From Hypoxylon rubiginosum (taxonomy: Eukaryota; Ascomycota; Sordariomycetes; Xylariales; Hypoxylaceae), in the NCBI GenBank assembly GCA_902806565.1, contig CADCXA010000012.1, positions 288,997 through 352,996 of the forward strand: DNA of 64,000 bases. Direction: 5' to 3'. Of this stretch, positions 10,599 through 21,480 are shown one piece after another; the first letter of the stretch is position 1, and each line of letters opens with the position of its first letter. Both the position numbers and the translations under genes were made by a program. The notes under the pieces are model-generated. The model was not told where the DNA came from, did no database searches, and was given only the letters and a program-made list of their open reading frames with translations.

Positions 10599-11489
10599 CT
10601 AAGCGCCGAAAGTTCCCTCTTTTTCATGTTTTTTCTTGAGCCTCTTTTCTTGCTTCATGAATTCCCGAATGCCAACCGGCACGTTCTTGTATAGGTCGTC
10701 GTCCCAAAAGTCCTTGGCAATCTTGGGCCGATCGGTCATTTTCAAGTCCGCCTGCCAGTTGGTCTCGCTCCCCCCGCCGTCATCGTCCATGCTCTGGGCA
10801 TTAGTAGCGCCATGCAGCCCTTCCTTTATGCCCTCCTTGATTGCGGCTGGGATCTCGGGCGATGGCGGTTCTCTTTGCAATTGGTGGGCCTGCAGCGCCT
10901 CCTCGGCTCTCACAGACGCGGCAGCGAAGTCCTCCATCTCGTCCCGGTAGCGATCCCAGACGCAGTTCACGCACCCGCTCATGCAGCAGTTGTCGGGCTC
11001 TTCCGGCCGCGGGGGGACTAAGACGCCGGCAATTAGCGTACTGCGGTTCCGGATTGCTTCGAGCCGCTCTGCTCTCTCGGCAGGGCCGGCGAGTCGTGAG
11101 CCAAAGATAATACGTGCCTTTTCCTGCGCTGAGGCCGGCTCGGCAGAAGTTTCCGGTCCGGACGTTGTTGACGGCGACGATGACGATGACGATGTGGCCT
11201 CGCCGCCGTTATCCTTGGGTTTCTTAGCGGGCGCTTTTCTTACGGTGCTCCGAGGCGACTTGGGCGATGATGTAGGCGGCTCCTCAGGCTTGACTTCAGG
11301 GATAGGTTGGGGCCTATTGAGTACAGCTTCATAGTAGAGACCCAGCGGTACAGCTTGCTCGGAAGCTTCGCCGGGGGTGCCGCCTGGGAGTTTTGCGCCA
11401 CTCGAGTAGAAGATACGATGCGCCCGAGGCTGTCGCGCAAGCGAACCAAGTCGAGAGACCCTAAGTAACGATCTTGTATTGAGCGGCAT
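10599..11489 (-). CDS. Oxidoreductase-like domain protein, probably mitochondrial (YPL107W/OXLD1 type)
   Basis: A single-exon 296-residue protein. The N-terminus is rich in Arg, Ser and Leu without acidic residues (MPLNTRSLLRVSRLGSLARQ), as in mitochondrial presequences, and is followed by a disordered Pro/Lys/Ser segment. The diagnostic core lies near residues 155-185: PPRPEEPDNCCMSGC and VNCVWDRYRDEM, the Cys-rich signature of the Oxidored-like family (yeast YPL107W, human OXLD1). The C-terminus is highly basic (KQEKRLKKKHEKE). Biochemical function of the family is not established. Its 3' end converges with the phosphoribosyltransferase gene 266 bp away, and its start diverges from the 703-residue gene. 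Confidence 0.8.
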   Translation of the reverse strand: MPLNTRSLLRVSRLGSLARQPRAHRIFYSSGAKLPGGTPGEASEQAVPLGLYYEAVLNRPQPIPEVKPEEPPTSSPKSPRSTVRKAPAKKPKDNGGEATSSSSSSPSTTSGPETSAEPASAQEKARIIFGSRLAGPAERAERLEAIRNRSTLIAGVLVPPRPEEPDNCCMSGCVNCVWDRYRDEMEDFAAASVRAEEALQAHQLQREPPSPEIPAAIKEGIKEGLHGATNAQSMDDDGGGSETNWQADLKMTDRPKIAKDFWDDDLYKNVPVGIREFMKQEKRLKKKHEKEGTFGA

Positions 11490-12182
11490 TATTAAGAGGG
11501 GATATGCAGCCGCAGAGTACTGTAAATATGAGGATATAAACGAAAGTGGAGGTTAACTTAGAGATCTAAGATTGGGTGACGAGTAAAAAATTGGAAATTG
11601 AACACAGCAGAAAATCCCGGCTGGGTCTCGGGCTTTTTCACGTCATCGGCATGTGCAGAATCCAGAAATACCTACATGGAAGTACATTTACTTTAGTAAT
11701 AGGCACGTGACATGCCTTAGCAAAAGAGAAGGAGAAGAGGAAAAGCAAAAGAAAAAAAAGAAAAAAAAAGGACGTAGCTGATAAGATAAAGAATGAGACC
11801 CCACCCTGCCGCTTCGGTCGCGTCAACAGCGATTTGGATTTGGACGCGTCTCGAGAGCTAAGCATTACGATTGCGCGCACCCCATCACATCCATCACCAT
11901 AACGTACACTTTGACTTTAGTCGTATAGGAGGCTCTGTCAATTCAATCAAATACCTAGAATCAACCTGTTAGCCAAACGAGTTTTTCATGCATCAAATCA
12001 AGCGCGTATACGGCGTTTTACAACAAACAAAACAGCAGACGCGGAATAGAAAAGACGTCGACACCTCTCCAAATTCGCATTACGATCTAGCGATATCTGC
12101 CTAATTGCTTTGAACTTGCGAAGTTAAGGACACATGGTCTGGAGCAACATGATATGATAGGAGAAACTGGCCCGGATAACCA
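11490..12182. promoter_or_regulatory. Divergent promoter region
   Basis: 693 bp between two divergent starts (minus 11,489; plus 12,183). It must contain both promoters. An A/G-rich run lies near 11,724-11,770. No discrete site can be named with confidence. Confidence 0.4.
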
Positions 12183-14294
12183 ATGGACTCTTCGGCTCCG
12201 AAACGGCGTAAGACGTCACCTGCATCGAGCGTCCCGGTAGGCGTCTCCAGTGCGCCTCCAACTTCAGACGGGTCAGCCAGACGATCCACGCGAAGACGAG
12301 TGCCATCCTTTGCGTCGCCGACAAAAGCTAGCCTTGCGCGATCGAACCCAGATATTCTGGAGCGAAGGAATGCTTCCAGGCCTAGCGATCTGATCGATGC
12401 CCCTGCTGCTTCAGAAGCTGGTAGTCCGATGGCAGATGAGAGCGACGCGTTTCTTCGAGGAGAGTCAATCGCAGAGCAGACGGAAGGCGGCGCAGAAACA
12501 ACGAATCGCGATGCGCAATTAACGCAGTATTCGTCGACCGGTCAACCGAGGAGTCCGACTCGACATGCGCGAGGAGCTATGGCCTCTAAACCCCGAAGAA
12601 CCCCGAATAGACCATCACCACGTCCATTGCCGCCTCCTTCGGCAGATGAGGAGGAGTTGATTAACCCATTCAGAGGTCGGGTGCTGCGGCGTTCCCCGCC
12701 TCCTGATGCTCCCCTCCAGGAAGAGCCGGAGCTCCCACCGACGCCAACACAGAAGGGGATATCTGACCCTGCCTCGGTCCATACCTCTCCTATGGGCATT
12801 CACAATACACCGACTAAGCGCCCGAGGAGAAGCAAAGCCTTGGCTGAGAGAATTAAGAGTTCTCCGTTAAAACAGCCGCCTCTCCGCCCACCAGACCAAG
12901 TCAGGGAATTTGCGCGCGAAGACTCCCCATCTCAGACCGCGAAGCAGAGGCTTAGAGCTCAACCACAAAGCCGCAAAAGGAAGCGAAAAGTATACCCGGC
13001 CCGGCACGTGGAAGAAATCGACCCTCTAGCTGAAAGGAAAGGGGTACGCGATGCGCTGCTCGCCGAAGTTGCGCGCCTGAAGGCAGATGTGGAACTTGCT
13101 ACCCGTGAGAATAATGACACGTATCAGCTACATCGAGAAAAGAAGCCCAGCTCTACACAAAGGAGACCTGAAGACGAGGATGGTCTTCTGGATCTACTTC
13201 GTCGACACGCTCTTCCGCCTGAAATAGAGGTTGCCCTCGATCCAATGCAAGACTGGATCGAGGTGGCGATGAATCCTATTTCCCTTCTCCCCTTTGGTAA
13301 AACGAATGGGTTGCTTCCCTCCTTATTTGCTCCCCAGCAAGAAAACGCAGACGAAAGGGCCGAACAGCCTCCCCCATCGCACCACCCGGTGCCTATGACC
13401 ATGAGCGAAGAACTACCTTATCTTCAAGTCTTCACTCCCTTAACCTTCACCTCAGCAGTCTCCATACTACCTCGGAACGATCCAGCGAGTGCCGGGCCGG
13501 TTATGCAAAAGCATATCATCTCAGCCTCGTCAACAGTGCCAGGACTATTCGCTGCCAGGATCGAAATGACTGTCAATACTAAAAGCTTGTCTATTGCCGA
13601 ACTGAGCGTGCCACACCTCGAACCGTCCGCGGTCAGCGAGTTGGGGCCCTTCGTGGAGATGATTATGCGAGACAGCGGTACTAGCGCCCTAAGGCGAAAT
13701 ATCAGTGTCATGACATGGGCGATGAGCGAATGGCTCCGCGTTGCAATGAGGAGAGCACGGTTCTGGTGCACCGTCGAGAGAGACCTGCTTAGTAAAGAAG
13801 GGTTAGCAAGATGTGCTAGGGGGAGGAGGAAGTGCATAAAAAGGAAGCGTGTAGGTCGTCCGAGCTCAACAGAGGAAGATAGTGATGACGGTGGCAATAG
13901 GCCAAGTGCGCAAGCCGATCAGGCTCCCTTCGCCAAAGCCGATACGCTCCCTCATCTGGGGAGAACCTTTCTGGACCTAGAACTGTCTAACATGGATGGC
14001 CCAGAAGAGTCACCGAGCGTTCGTATCCAGTGGCACATCAAGTTCGATTGGACGGGAGAGGCGCAAAGCAAACTAGGTCTGCTGATTGAAGTTCCAGCGA
14101 AGTGTGAGTCAGTTGTGGGGAGAGAAGGCATCGTTTACAGAGAAAACAGTCTAACCATGATGGCAGGGCATGGACACGACGTCAGAGGCAGCTTGACGAA
14201 CATACCGGACATGTTCGGCAAGCTAGTCCAAGAAGATAAGGACCCGATGGAGGCTTTAACAACAGTTATAGCCTTGCTGGTTGGGGAAAACTGA
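12183..14294 (+). CDS. 703-residue disordered/coiled-coil protein, candidate inner-kinetochore or chromatin protein
   Basis: A single exon. Residues 1-275 are predicted disordered: Ser/Pro/Arg-rich with many SP/TP sites and short conserved-looking blocks (NPFRGRVLRRSPPP, LPPTPTQKGISDP, HNTPTKRPRRSK). A coiled coil follows near 285-320 (RDALLAEVARLKADVELA), then a folded region of about 370 residues including LPYLQVFTPLTFTSAVSIL, with a basic insert near 550 (KRKRVGRPSS, AT-hook-like GRP core) next to an acidic cluster (EEDSDD). A disordered N-terminus, coiled coil and C-terminal folded domains is the layout of COMA/CENP-O-P-type kinetochore subunits with RWD domains, and the SP/TP density fits cell-cycle phosphorylation. 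This is inference from architecture; I could not confirm a family. It could equally be another DNA-associated protein. Confidence 0.7.
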   Translation: MDSSAPKRRKTSPASSVPVGVSSAPPTSDGSARRSTRRRVPSFASPTKASLARSNPDILERRNASRPSDLIDAPAASEAGSPMADESDAFLRGESIAEQTEGGAETTNRDAQLTQYSSTGQPRSPTRHARGAMASKPRRTPNRPSPRPLPPPSADEEELINPFRGRVLRRSPPPDAPLQEEPELPPTPTQKGISDPASVHTSPMGIHNTPTKRPRRSKALAERIKSSPLKQPPLRPPDQVREFAREDSPSQTAKQRLRAQPQSRKRKRKVYPARHVEEIDPLAERKGVRDALLAEVARLKADVELATRENNDTYQLHREKKPSSTQRRPEDEDGLLDLLRRHALPPEIEVALDPMQDWIEVAMNPISLLPFGKTNGLLPSLFAPQQENADERAEQPPPSHHPVPMTMSEELPYLQVFTPLTFTSAVSILPRNDPASAGPVMQKHIISASSTVPGLFAARIEMTVNTKSLSIAELSVPHLEPSAVSELGPFVEMIMRDSGTSALRRNISVMTWAMSEWLRVAMRRARFWCTVERDLLSKEGLARCARGRRKCIKRKRVGRPSSTEEDSDDGGNRPSAQADQAPFAKADTLPHLGRTFLDLELSNMDGPEESPSVRIQWHIKFDWTGEAQSKLGLLIEVPAKCESVVGREGIVYRENSLTMMAGHGHDVRGSLTNIPDMFGKLVQEDKDPMEALTTVIALLVGEN

Positions 14295-14856
14295 ATGAAA
14301 TGGCGGTTTTACGAGCAGCATCTTACTGGAGGCACAGCAATCGAGGCGGGTTATTCTGTGCACGACGCTTTTGGAGTTTACATTTCAACTACGGTGACAT
14401 AAATAGCTGGAATTGATCGGGCCGAGCCCACGTCATCCTCGCTCGATGCTAAAGGGGCTGCGGCGAGGTCGATAGAAGTGCATTTCAAGTCGATACAGTC
14501 TTGTACTGTTTGTCTTTGCGCGTGGGCAGAGACGACGCTCACGATGTAGCAGGCCATCACGAGCAAGTTCAAGAAGCCGATACATATGTACCAAGCTAAC
14601 ACATTTGGTTGATTTCAATGTATCGAAAGTAGGTAGACACGGACACGAAGGCAAGTGGCCAGATGATGCAGCGTCGACTAAGGCCCAAGGCCCAGCAACA
14701 CAACCCATCTTCTTCATTATAACCGAGTCCTTCGCTGTTCTTTCTTAAATCTAAGCAACTGGCCTGCCAAGTTCAAGAATCAACCGTATTGACCATCGTT
14801 GCGTAGCTTCGCGTAATATCCTCCCGTGCTTCACCTCACTTATTTCGCGGCATCCA
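14295..14856. other. Intergenic, convergent 3' ends
   Basis: 562 bp between the 703-residue gene and DPM3. Nothing convincing seen. Confidence 0.5.
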
Positions 14857-15323
14857 TCAATCCACGTCGACACCAAGACCCCGGAGGTCTGCCTTGGCCA
14901 GGTCGATCTCGGCCATTAGCTCCTTATGAGCTTCGGGGACATCGTGGAAGGTCATGACGTTCCAACCGAGACGGAAGAGCAGGTACGCGCCGAAGGAGAC
15001 AAGAGCCCAGAAGGGAAGCTAGATCCACGAGACATTAGTGAATTGCATTCCCGCCAATATAAAATTTGTAGAACATGAATCAAATGCAACTTGTATAGGA
15101 AAGGTTCTACGTACGACGGGAACGATCTCGGTCTGGACCAGCTCCGGAAGAGGGACGAGCTGTAGGTAAAGGGCAAGATAGAGCTAAAGTAGAATATCAG
15201 CATATATAATAAAAGGGAGTATCAGCGGTACGTTTAGCAAAGAGAAGGGGGTTAATGTCGGTGTCAGACACGTACGGAGGTGACCAGCAGGCCGATGGAG
15301 ATAGTTTGCTGGGCGCGTGTCAT
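14857..15323 (-). CDS. dpm3: Dolichol-phosphate mannosyltransferase subunit 3 (DPM3)
   Basis: A 92-residue protein from three exons on the minus strand: 15323-15276, 15183-15115 and 15018-14857. Both introns are phase 0 with GTACGT donors. It starts MTRAQQTISIGLL, has two hydrophobic hairpin segments (residues about 8-30 and 37-58, including LPFWALVSFGAYLLFRLGW) and ends in a short cytosolic tail with the conserved TFHDVPEAHKEL block and an acidic helix. Human DPM3 is also 92 residues. In trimeric DPM complexes (animals, fission yeast, filamentous fungi) DPM3 is an ER membrane protein that anchors catalytic DPM1, which makes dolichol-phosphate-mannose for N-glycans, O-mannosylation and GPI anchors. 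Its presence fits a three-subunit synthase rather than the single-subunit budding-yeast type. High confidence. Confidence 0.92.
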
Positions 15324-17614
15324 GCTGATGGCTGTGTAGTAGCAACTCGGCTGGGGATGGTTGTGTAATTGCAGATTATGTTAAGACTCCGACGAGGCTA
15401 TCGAAAGAGTGACTTGAATGGACGTAGATGTTGTAGACAGATAGCTTATGCGATCCATCCGCTCCGTTGTAGAGAGAGAGGTCTTTCGCGACGCGGATGC
15501 ACGTAAATCGGCTTGGGCAATAAAAATTTGGCGTTTTGCCCTTAGCGGGGCACTACCAAGTTAGTGGTCCATCCTTTACCTACATACATACCTTGTACAT
15601 GTATAAATACACATAAGACATTTATATTGTTATTTGCATATTAACTCCACTCCCTCCGCGTTGTCATTGTCTTTGTCTTTGTCTTATATATAGAAAAGTT
15701 CCATCTGGTATAATCAAACACGCCCAACCTACACCCGTCGATTGCTATTGCTGCTATTCTTGGTCTATAGGTTATTGGACTGTAGGTTATGAGGTTATCT
15801 CGTAAAGTATGGCATACCAAATTGTAGATGGCACCTCTTGCAATAATGCTACCAGCATCAAAGCATGCGTAAGTCGTAGGTAGCCATACCTGAAGGCTGA
15901 GCATGGCAATTCAATTTTTCTATTCTTGAGCGGGCTGGAACACTAATAAAACATTTATAGAGGTAGTTCATATACATTAATTTCATCATTGATGATGCAA
16001 TCGCGGAACTGGGGGTTCCTTCTCGGGGGGCGCCACGAGACGCCTATATTTGGGCGAGATCCAGATAGGAGAAGAGAGCCATGAGAGTAACACGGCCTCT
16101 CAACTATCTCTTAACTACCTCTGTACCTAGGTAGATAGTTGAAGTATAGAACCTGACTTCTGGCACCGTAAGGTTCTATGCATTTGGTAGCTTCAAGCTA
16201 TGTACCTAATCCAAGTATCAACACATCATCAAGGGGCACGACCGAAGCTTCACGATGGGACATGTCATCTTCATATGGTACAGGCCTATTCTTCTCACCA
16301 GCAGCATTATGGTCTATGAATTCTATAGCTACCCCTGGTTTTATATTTAGTCCACAGCCGCTCCCACGGCCATTACCAGATCGGAATATACCATGTAGTG
16401 TTTAATATGCTATGGCATTTAGTAGTTGTACTTGAAGTTGTAAAGTCGACACCCGTCCAACCTAATTCTTGATAGTTGACCGCGGGCTTAGTATGTTCAT
16501 CATATTTACCCAGACCACCATCATAAGAGATAAGTCTTGGTAAAGCTTACATTATATACCTACCTAGGTAGATAAGTAGATTTCAGGGCTAGGTTGTGGC
16601 TAGATTCTATTTCATCTAATAACCGTCGAGCTATTCTGATGTGAGTGTTGATGTTCATTAAACCAGCCAGTAGAATACCTATCTTTAGGAGCCCGGGAGG
16701 AAAGTTGAGACCGTTGTCTGTGAGCAATTTCCTCTACCAATGAAGTGCTCCGATCACACACATGGCCTCCTGGTCTCGCACTGGATTACTATGTGTGGTG
16801 GTAGCAGAAAGAGAGCTACTGCGGTCCTTGAAATGAAAGGGAATTGTAATAGTGATATCATCACATTACTTCCCACGCACCGCAAGTTATTGCTACAAGA
16901 TACTGCCTTACACTATCTTTTTATAATTGTCTACGTGACTCCAGTCCTGGGATGAATGCCCAGCTGCCTCCAGCGTAGTCTCGCACAGCACGAGATCATA
17001 CAATAGAGCTTCGAGCATGTAGTTTGTGGATATAGGTAGTCCTTAGTTGCCATGAAAAGTGCCAGAATGGCATCCCTGGCCTTTTGCGCTCGTACGATCA
17101 CAAAAGCCAGCTCTGAGGAGGTGGGTATCTAAGATAGCTTCCTAAATACAACTACCTCTGTAGCCAATATCTTTCCTGCGCGTTACTTTTACGTTCCATA
17201 ACTCAAACCACTTCTTGATATCGCAGACTGGGTTGGTCGAGCCTTACAGACCTCACCTATTTCCATCATCCTTCCAATATCCCTCGAGTTTAGCAACATG
17301 CTGTGAAATCAAGACTCAGTCTCAGATTCTCTCTCACAGCATCTTCACTGCTGCCCTAGTCTTCAAGTAAGTATAATCGAATCTACTTCCTACATTCGTA
17401 GTCTCCCAGTGTATCGCTCACCATTATCGGATCCGTTACAACAGCTCACCCCAATCTCGGAACGTTTACTCTCGAGCATCCATTACCATCTACTCGAGGT
17501 ATCTATCCCTTTAATCCTGGCAATATCGACCTCGTATTCAACCATTCTACCAACCCAGCCTTCAATCTATAAGTCAACTGCCCGCCAACTAAACCTGTCG
17601 CCAAACGGAATAGA
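15324..17614. other. Long intergenic region
   Basis: About 2.3 kb without a supported gene. Palindromic CCTAGGTAG-type runs lie near 16,125-16,142 and 16,556-16,580. A (GTCTTT)n-like run lies near 15,665-15,685. The last 300 bp before 17,615 are pyrimidine-rich and probably 5' leader of the next gene, possibly with an intron (GTAAGTATAA at 17,367). Confidence 0.45.
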
Positions 17615-18525
17615 ATGGCTGAACTCCCGACACAGAAAATAGTGGTACCTCGCTACGGCGAGAGAAGAATAGCGCAATCGTCTATGCCTGACATCCAGGC
17701 ATGGATCGTGGATGCTAAATCCGAGAAAGGCATCCCGTTCAAACTCTGGATGAAGCCCGAAGCCTATCAAGAACTGAGCGGTCTCTACCCTGAGCTTCCC
17801 GACGCAGAGGATATAATACGGCGTGGTGGTTTCCTTCACGGGCGACCAATGGTGGACATCGGAATCGAGCTCGAGACATGCGGAGGGCCAAGTCGGCCTA
17901 CCAAGTTGTATCGTGTAATCCACGCTGACCAACCCTTCGGGGAATTAAGGCTAGAGGCTGTGGGATGATTCGGATCGACCCATTACATTTCCAAATCCTC
18001 GTTCAAAAGCACCTAAATTGGAGCTGCCGCAACCCGAGCCCTTTCATCTCGGTTACCGACAACCTCCAGAAGGTGAAGATAGTGGCGGCAGTTTATGAAG
18101 CCCGAGGTTTCTCTGGGATCGAAATTATAGAGTTCGATACTGCCAGCCCTGCGTGGAATAACGAAGAACATAGGCTATGGAACGTGAGAGACCTCGTCGA
18201 GAAGTTCGGGGCTACGGTGCTAAAACGTCGCGACTATCTCGAACAGGAATTCCTGGTCGAGTATTCGATCCCTCCCGGGTCGATTACTCGACGCTTTTCC
18301 TGGAAATCGGTGAGGAACGAACTGGACCCGGACGGCTTTTCAAGGCGTAGAATGAAGGCTATAGTGAAGAATCGAAATACAGAAAGTCGAAAGCGAGCAC
18401 ATGAAGAGGAGTCAAATGATGAGAACGATATAGCGGAGACTTCTGAAGCGGAGGCTGGAAAGGAGGTCGTAGTGAAAAAACAGCGAGGGTCTAAGCGTGC
18501 AACGGAATTCAAGCTGCGCGTCTGA
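17615..18525 (+). pseudogene. Unknown fungal protein split by a one-base frameshift (DUF7587-like?)
   Basis: Two adjoining reading frames make one protein. The first (17,615-17,968) runs MAELPTQKIVV... to LYRVIHADQPFG and then goes out of frame. The continuation is in the frame of the second (to 18,525), where the sense just upstream reads IKARGCGMIRIDP before HFQILVQKHLNWSC. The switch lies at a GGGG run at 17,939-17,942; one more G would join the frames. 'Rxxx-H...P-x-G-...-ARG' resembles fungal DUF7587 proteins, but I cannot verify that. The C-terminal 60 residues are charged with nuclear-signal-like KKQRGSKR. Possible explanations are a pseudogene, a sequencing error at the homopolymer, or two overlapping proteins (the ATGA overlap at 17,965 makes this superficially plausible, but it is unusual in fungi). 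Confidence 0.55.
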
Positions 18526-18943
18526 ATAAGGGGCTGAGACCTTCGACTCGGCTCGAATGGTGATATCTAGTTGCTTAAGTGTCTGGTGGTGACTAAATAC
18601 CTACGCGAAGCTCTTCATATAACGCGATTTTCTACATAGATCTGACTTCTCGGGCCTCTACAATGCAATGACTTCTTCAAATCATTGATTCTTAGCCATG
18701 ATTCTGATATTTACTATTCTACAAATATCTCTCTTGATATGACGAGTACGTCAAGTAAAAATTAGTAAGTTAAACCGGCCTCGGATGATATTCGAAATCA
18801 GTGCAGTCGTCAACGAGCTGATCTGTCCCGGGATATAAAAGCATTAATCGGGAACAACGCCTCGATCTAGGTGTAGATCAAAGCTAAGGAACGCGCTCTA
18901 TCCATCTTGCATCTTAATCTTAATGAGGCAATGCCGTTTGCTC
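18526..18943. other. Intergenic
   Basis: 418 bp between convergent genes. Nothing recognised. Confidence 0.5.
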
Positions 18944-19630
18944 TCATAGAAACCCGGTAATCAACATGAAGATTATACCTAGAGTCCCTAGACAAATAGC
19001 CGCGCCAACCCTTAATGTGGTTGATCCGCTAACCGGAATCTGACTAGGGGACACAGTTGTAGCCGCTGTGGAAGAAGTGCCGCGAACCGGAGTGGTTGGG
19101 TGTACGCTGTGAGTAGTCGACAGCGAAGGGGTGTTTGTGCCACCGGCGGCGGGGACCACAACTGCCATACTGATAGTGAGATGGACCGGTCTGCTACTAG
19201 AAATGACGTGATCATGAAATTACTTACCCGTCGCTGTAGAGCAGGGCGTAGCACTCGTGAAGGCGGTAGAGCAGTTGAACCCGGTGCAGGCATCGCTCGG
19301 ACTAGAGCTTGCAAAACTGAAGACGGCGTCCGACGGAGACGGGCTGGGGGCAACGGGGGCAGCAATCGAGACATCGGTCCCATTGGGCGACAGAATGATG
19401 GAAATTGTAGACTGGAGAGTGCTGGTAACTGTGGTGGTGCCGGACAAGGTGGTATCTGGCCCCTCAAATGGGGTCGGCGCGATGCCACACTCGGATAGAT
19501 ATTTTGTGACGGTCTCGGTGACGCTCTTGGTGATGGTCACGTCCAAGAGATCATCGCCGCCGGAATAGGCCTGGGCAGTTGTAAAGGGTGCCAACAGGCA
19601 AACGAGTGACAGAAGCCGGCAAAGGGCCAT
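18944..19630 (-). CDS. GPI-anchored Ser/Thr-rich cell-surface protein
   Basis: A 210-residue protein from exons 19630-19224 and 19169-18944. Signal peptide MALCRLLSLVCLLAPFTTAQA (residues about 1-20). The mature part is Ser/Thr-rich with four Cys in the N-terminal half, including the C-x4-C pair CTGFNC, plus an N-glycosylation sequon (NCS). It ends in a low-complexity Thr/Ser/Pro stretch and a C-terminal hydrophobic segment (VGAAICLGTLGIIFMLITGFL) directly before the stop, preceded by small residues (SGS) suitable as an omega site. This is the layout of fungal GPI-anchored wall proteins. The donor that keeps the GPI frame is the second GT of GTAAGTAA; the stronger-looking first GT gives a frame without the hydrophobic tail. 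Role beyond wall or plasma-membrane attachment is unknown. Confidence 0.75.
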
Positions 19631-21480
19631 GGCGAACGAGCGAGTGACTGCTGTAAGATGAGTAATATTGCAGCGGAGGCTAATACTTGCTTGACTCTAT
19701 AGACGGGACTTTGCTATCTTTATACATGGCTTGCGTCCTTGACGGTTGACCTGAAGCAAACATCAATGTCGTACGGTTGGTTCCACGCACTGCTCTTTCA
19801 CGCGACCCATCACTAGATTGGCGGTGCATTTCAATTTGAGGTTCTAGATACCGGCGGTGTCAATCGCAACGTTTCTTGTTGGAGAAAGGGAATACCAGAC
19901 ATGAGACGACCATGATTGCCCCAAGCACCGTCAAGGTAGCGTCGCACAATCCGAGGAGCGGAGATTACAAGGTAAGACTTCGGCCAACACTGAAACAGTT
20001 CGAATGGTTGAATTCGTGTCAGGAAGCGTTATTTGCTCCTGTCCCAGTCACCACATACGATTCGTAGATCATAGGAGAAGGGTGGAATCATCCGAGAGCT
20101 CGATATGATTGCGTGTACAGCGTGAACGTGATGACTGCAGTCAAACCAATCTTCTAGCAGACAGCACCTGTACTAGTACTAGGAAAAGACAAACTATTAG
20201 ATGAACTGAAGCACGTAGAAGTGCTGTTACAGGCAGCAGTTCTGTGCTCGTATGATGCGTTGACCATCGCACGAAGCGGACGCTTGCTGCGGGATCTAAC
20301 GTCTCGCACGTAGGATGGTAGGATGGTAGGATGGTAGGATGGTCGAAATGGGTTAAATCCAGGGACACGAGTGTGCCTTGGATCCTCTCGTGATAACCGG
20401 CCTTACCTTACCCAATGTGTGCTTTAAAAGCTGGTGCAAAGCGAGGGAGATCTTGGTGCTGCTCTTAAGTCGCCAAGGAACGAGACAGACTTGAGAAAGA
20501 TGGTTGGCCTTCCGAGATAATATGTTGATTTTGACACAAATAGTCTCCTGTTCTTCAAACCACCCGGCTGCCAATAATTGGTGCAGCTTGACGCAGCAAA
20601 TCCCGATTTGTGCAAATACAGCATGCGATTTGTATGCCGCTGGCCGCCATAGTAGTATGGCGGCGAGCCTTGATTGGAGGCTCCTGAAATATGGTTGGTG
20701 GCTGGCCGTTGAAAACGCCGAGGCAGCATAGACGAGGCAACCCGAAAGTCGAGCGGGTTGCAAGCGATGCCGTCCGGGTTGGTAGCTCCCGTACGTCACT
20801 AAGTCCACCGATACTCGTATACCTTAAGCGACTTCTGCCAAAGCCCGTGTTGTCACTGAACGGAACGATTGGTTTCCATCACGTCGGTTTCGTATCCGCC
20901 TCGCCTTCGGTCACTTATATTGCAGTCGATCATAAAACCAAACCTTTTTCATTTTTTATATCTTACATCTTATATCTATACTCATAATGACATAGATTCT
21001 TTGTGTTTCTTGTAAGCTCGGCATCATATGCAAAATGAGATTTCGTGTCGGCTGTCATCACATAGAAACGCTTTTCCGGGAGAGATGGTGTAAAGGGTCC
21101 GAGGTAGGTAGAAGGAGAAAGAAAGGGGCTGACTCTAATGGTCCACTGTCCTACTATCGACCCCACTACTAAGATACCCATACCTTAGGTACATGTATGT
21201 ACATAAAGAGGTATGTACATATGTATATATGTAGGTACGTCTGATATCCAATCAGCATTGATAGAGGGTCTGCAATTTTGCCCATTTTGCCCATCGCCCC
21301 ATCGTCGCCGCTCAAGGCCTACGAACTGCCTCTACTGCCTCTTCATTTTATGTCTATATCGCACTTCATATCTCCTTCTTCGCTTACCCGTTAATCTGCT
21401 GAACCATTCTTCTCGCCGCGTTAGTCCGTAGAATCAATAAATTTCACCTTGATTTAAAGATCTGGGATGGGCTGAAGACC
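19631..21480. other. Long intergenic, divergent promoters
   Basis: 1.85 kb between divergent genes with no supported gene. A four-unit AGGATGGT tandem repeat lies at about 20,311-20,343. A GTATGTACATATGTATATATGTAGG run lies near 21,211-21,236. The last 200 bp before 21,481 look like a 5' leader. Confidence 0.45.
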
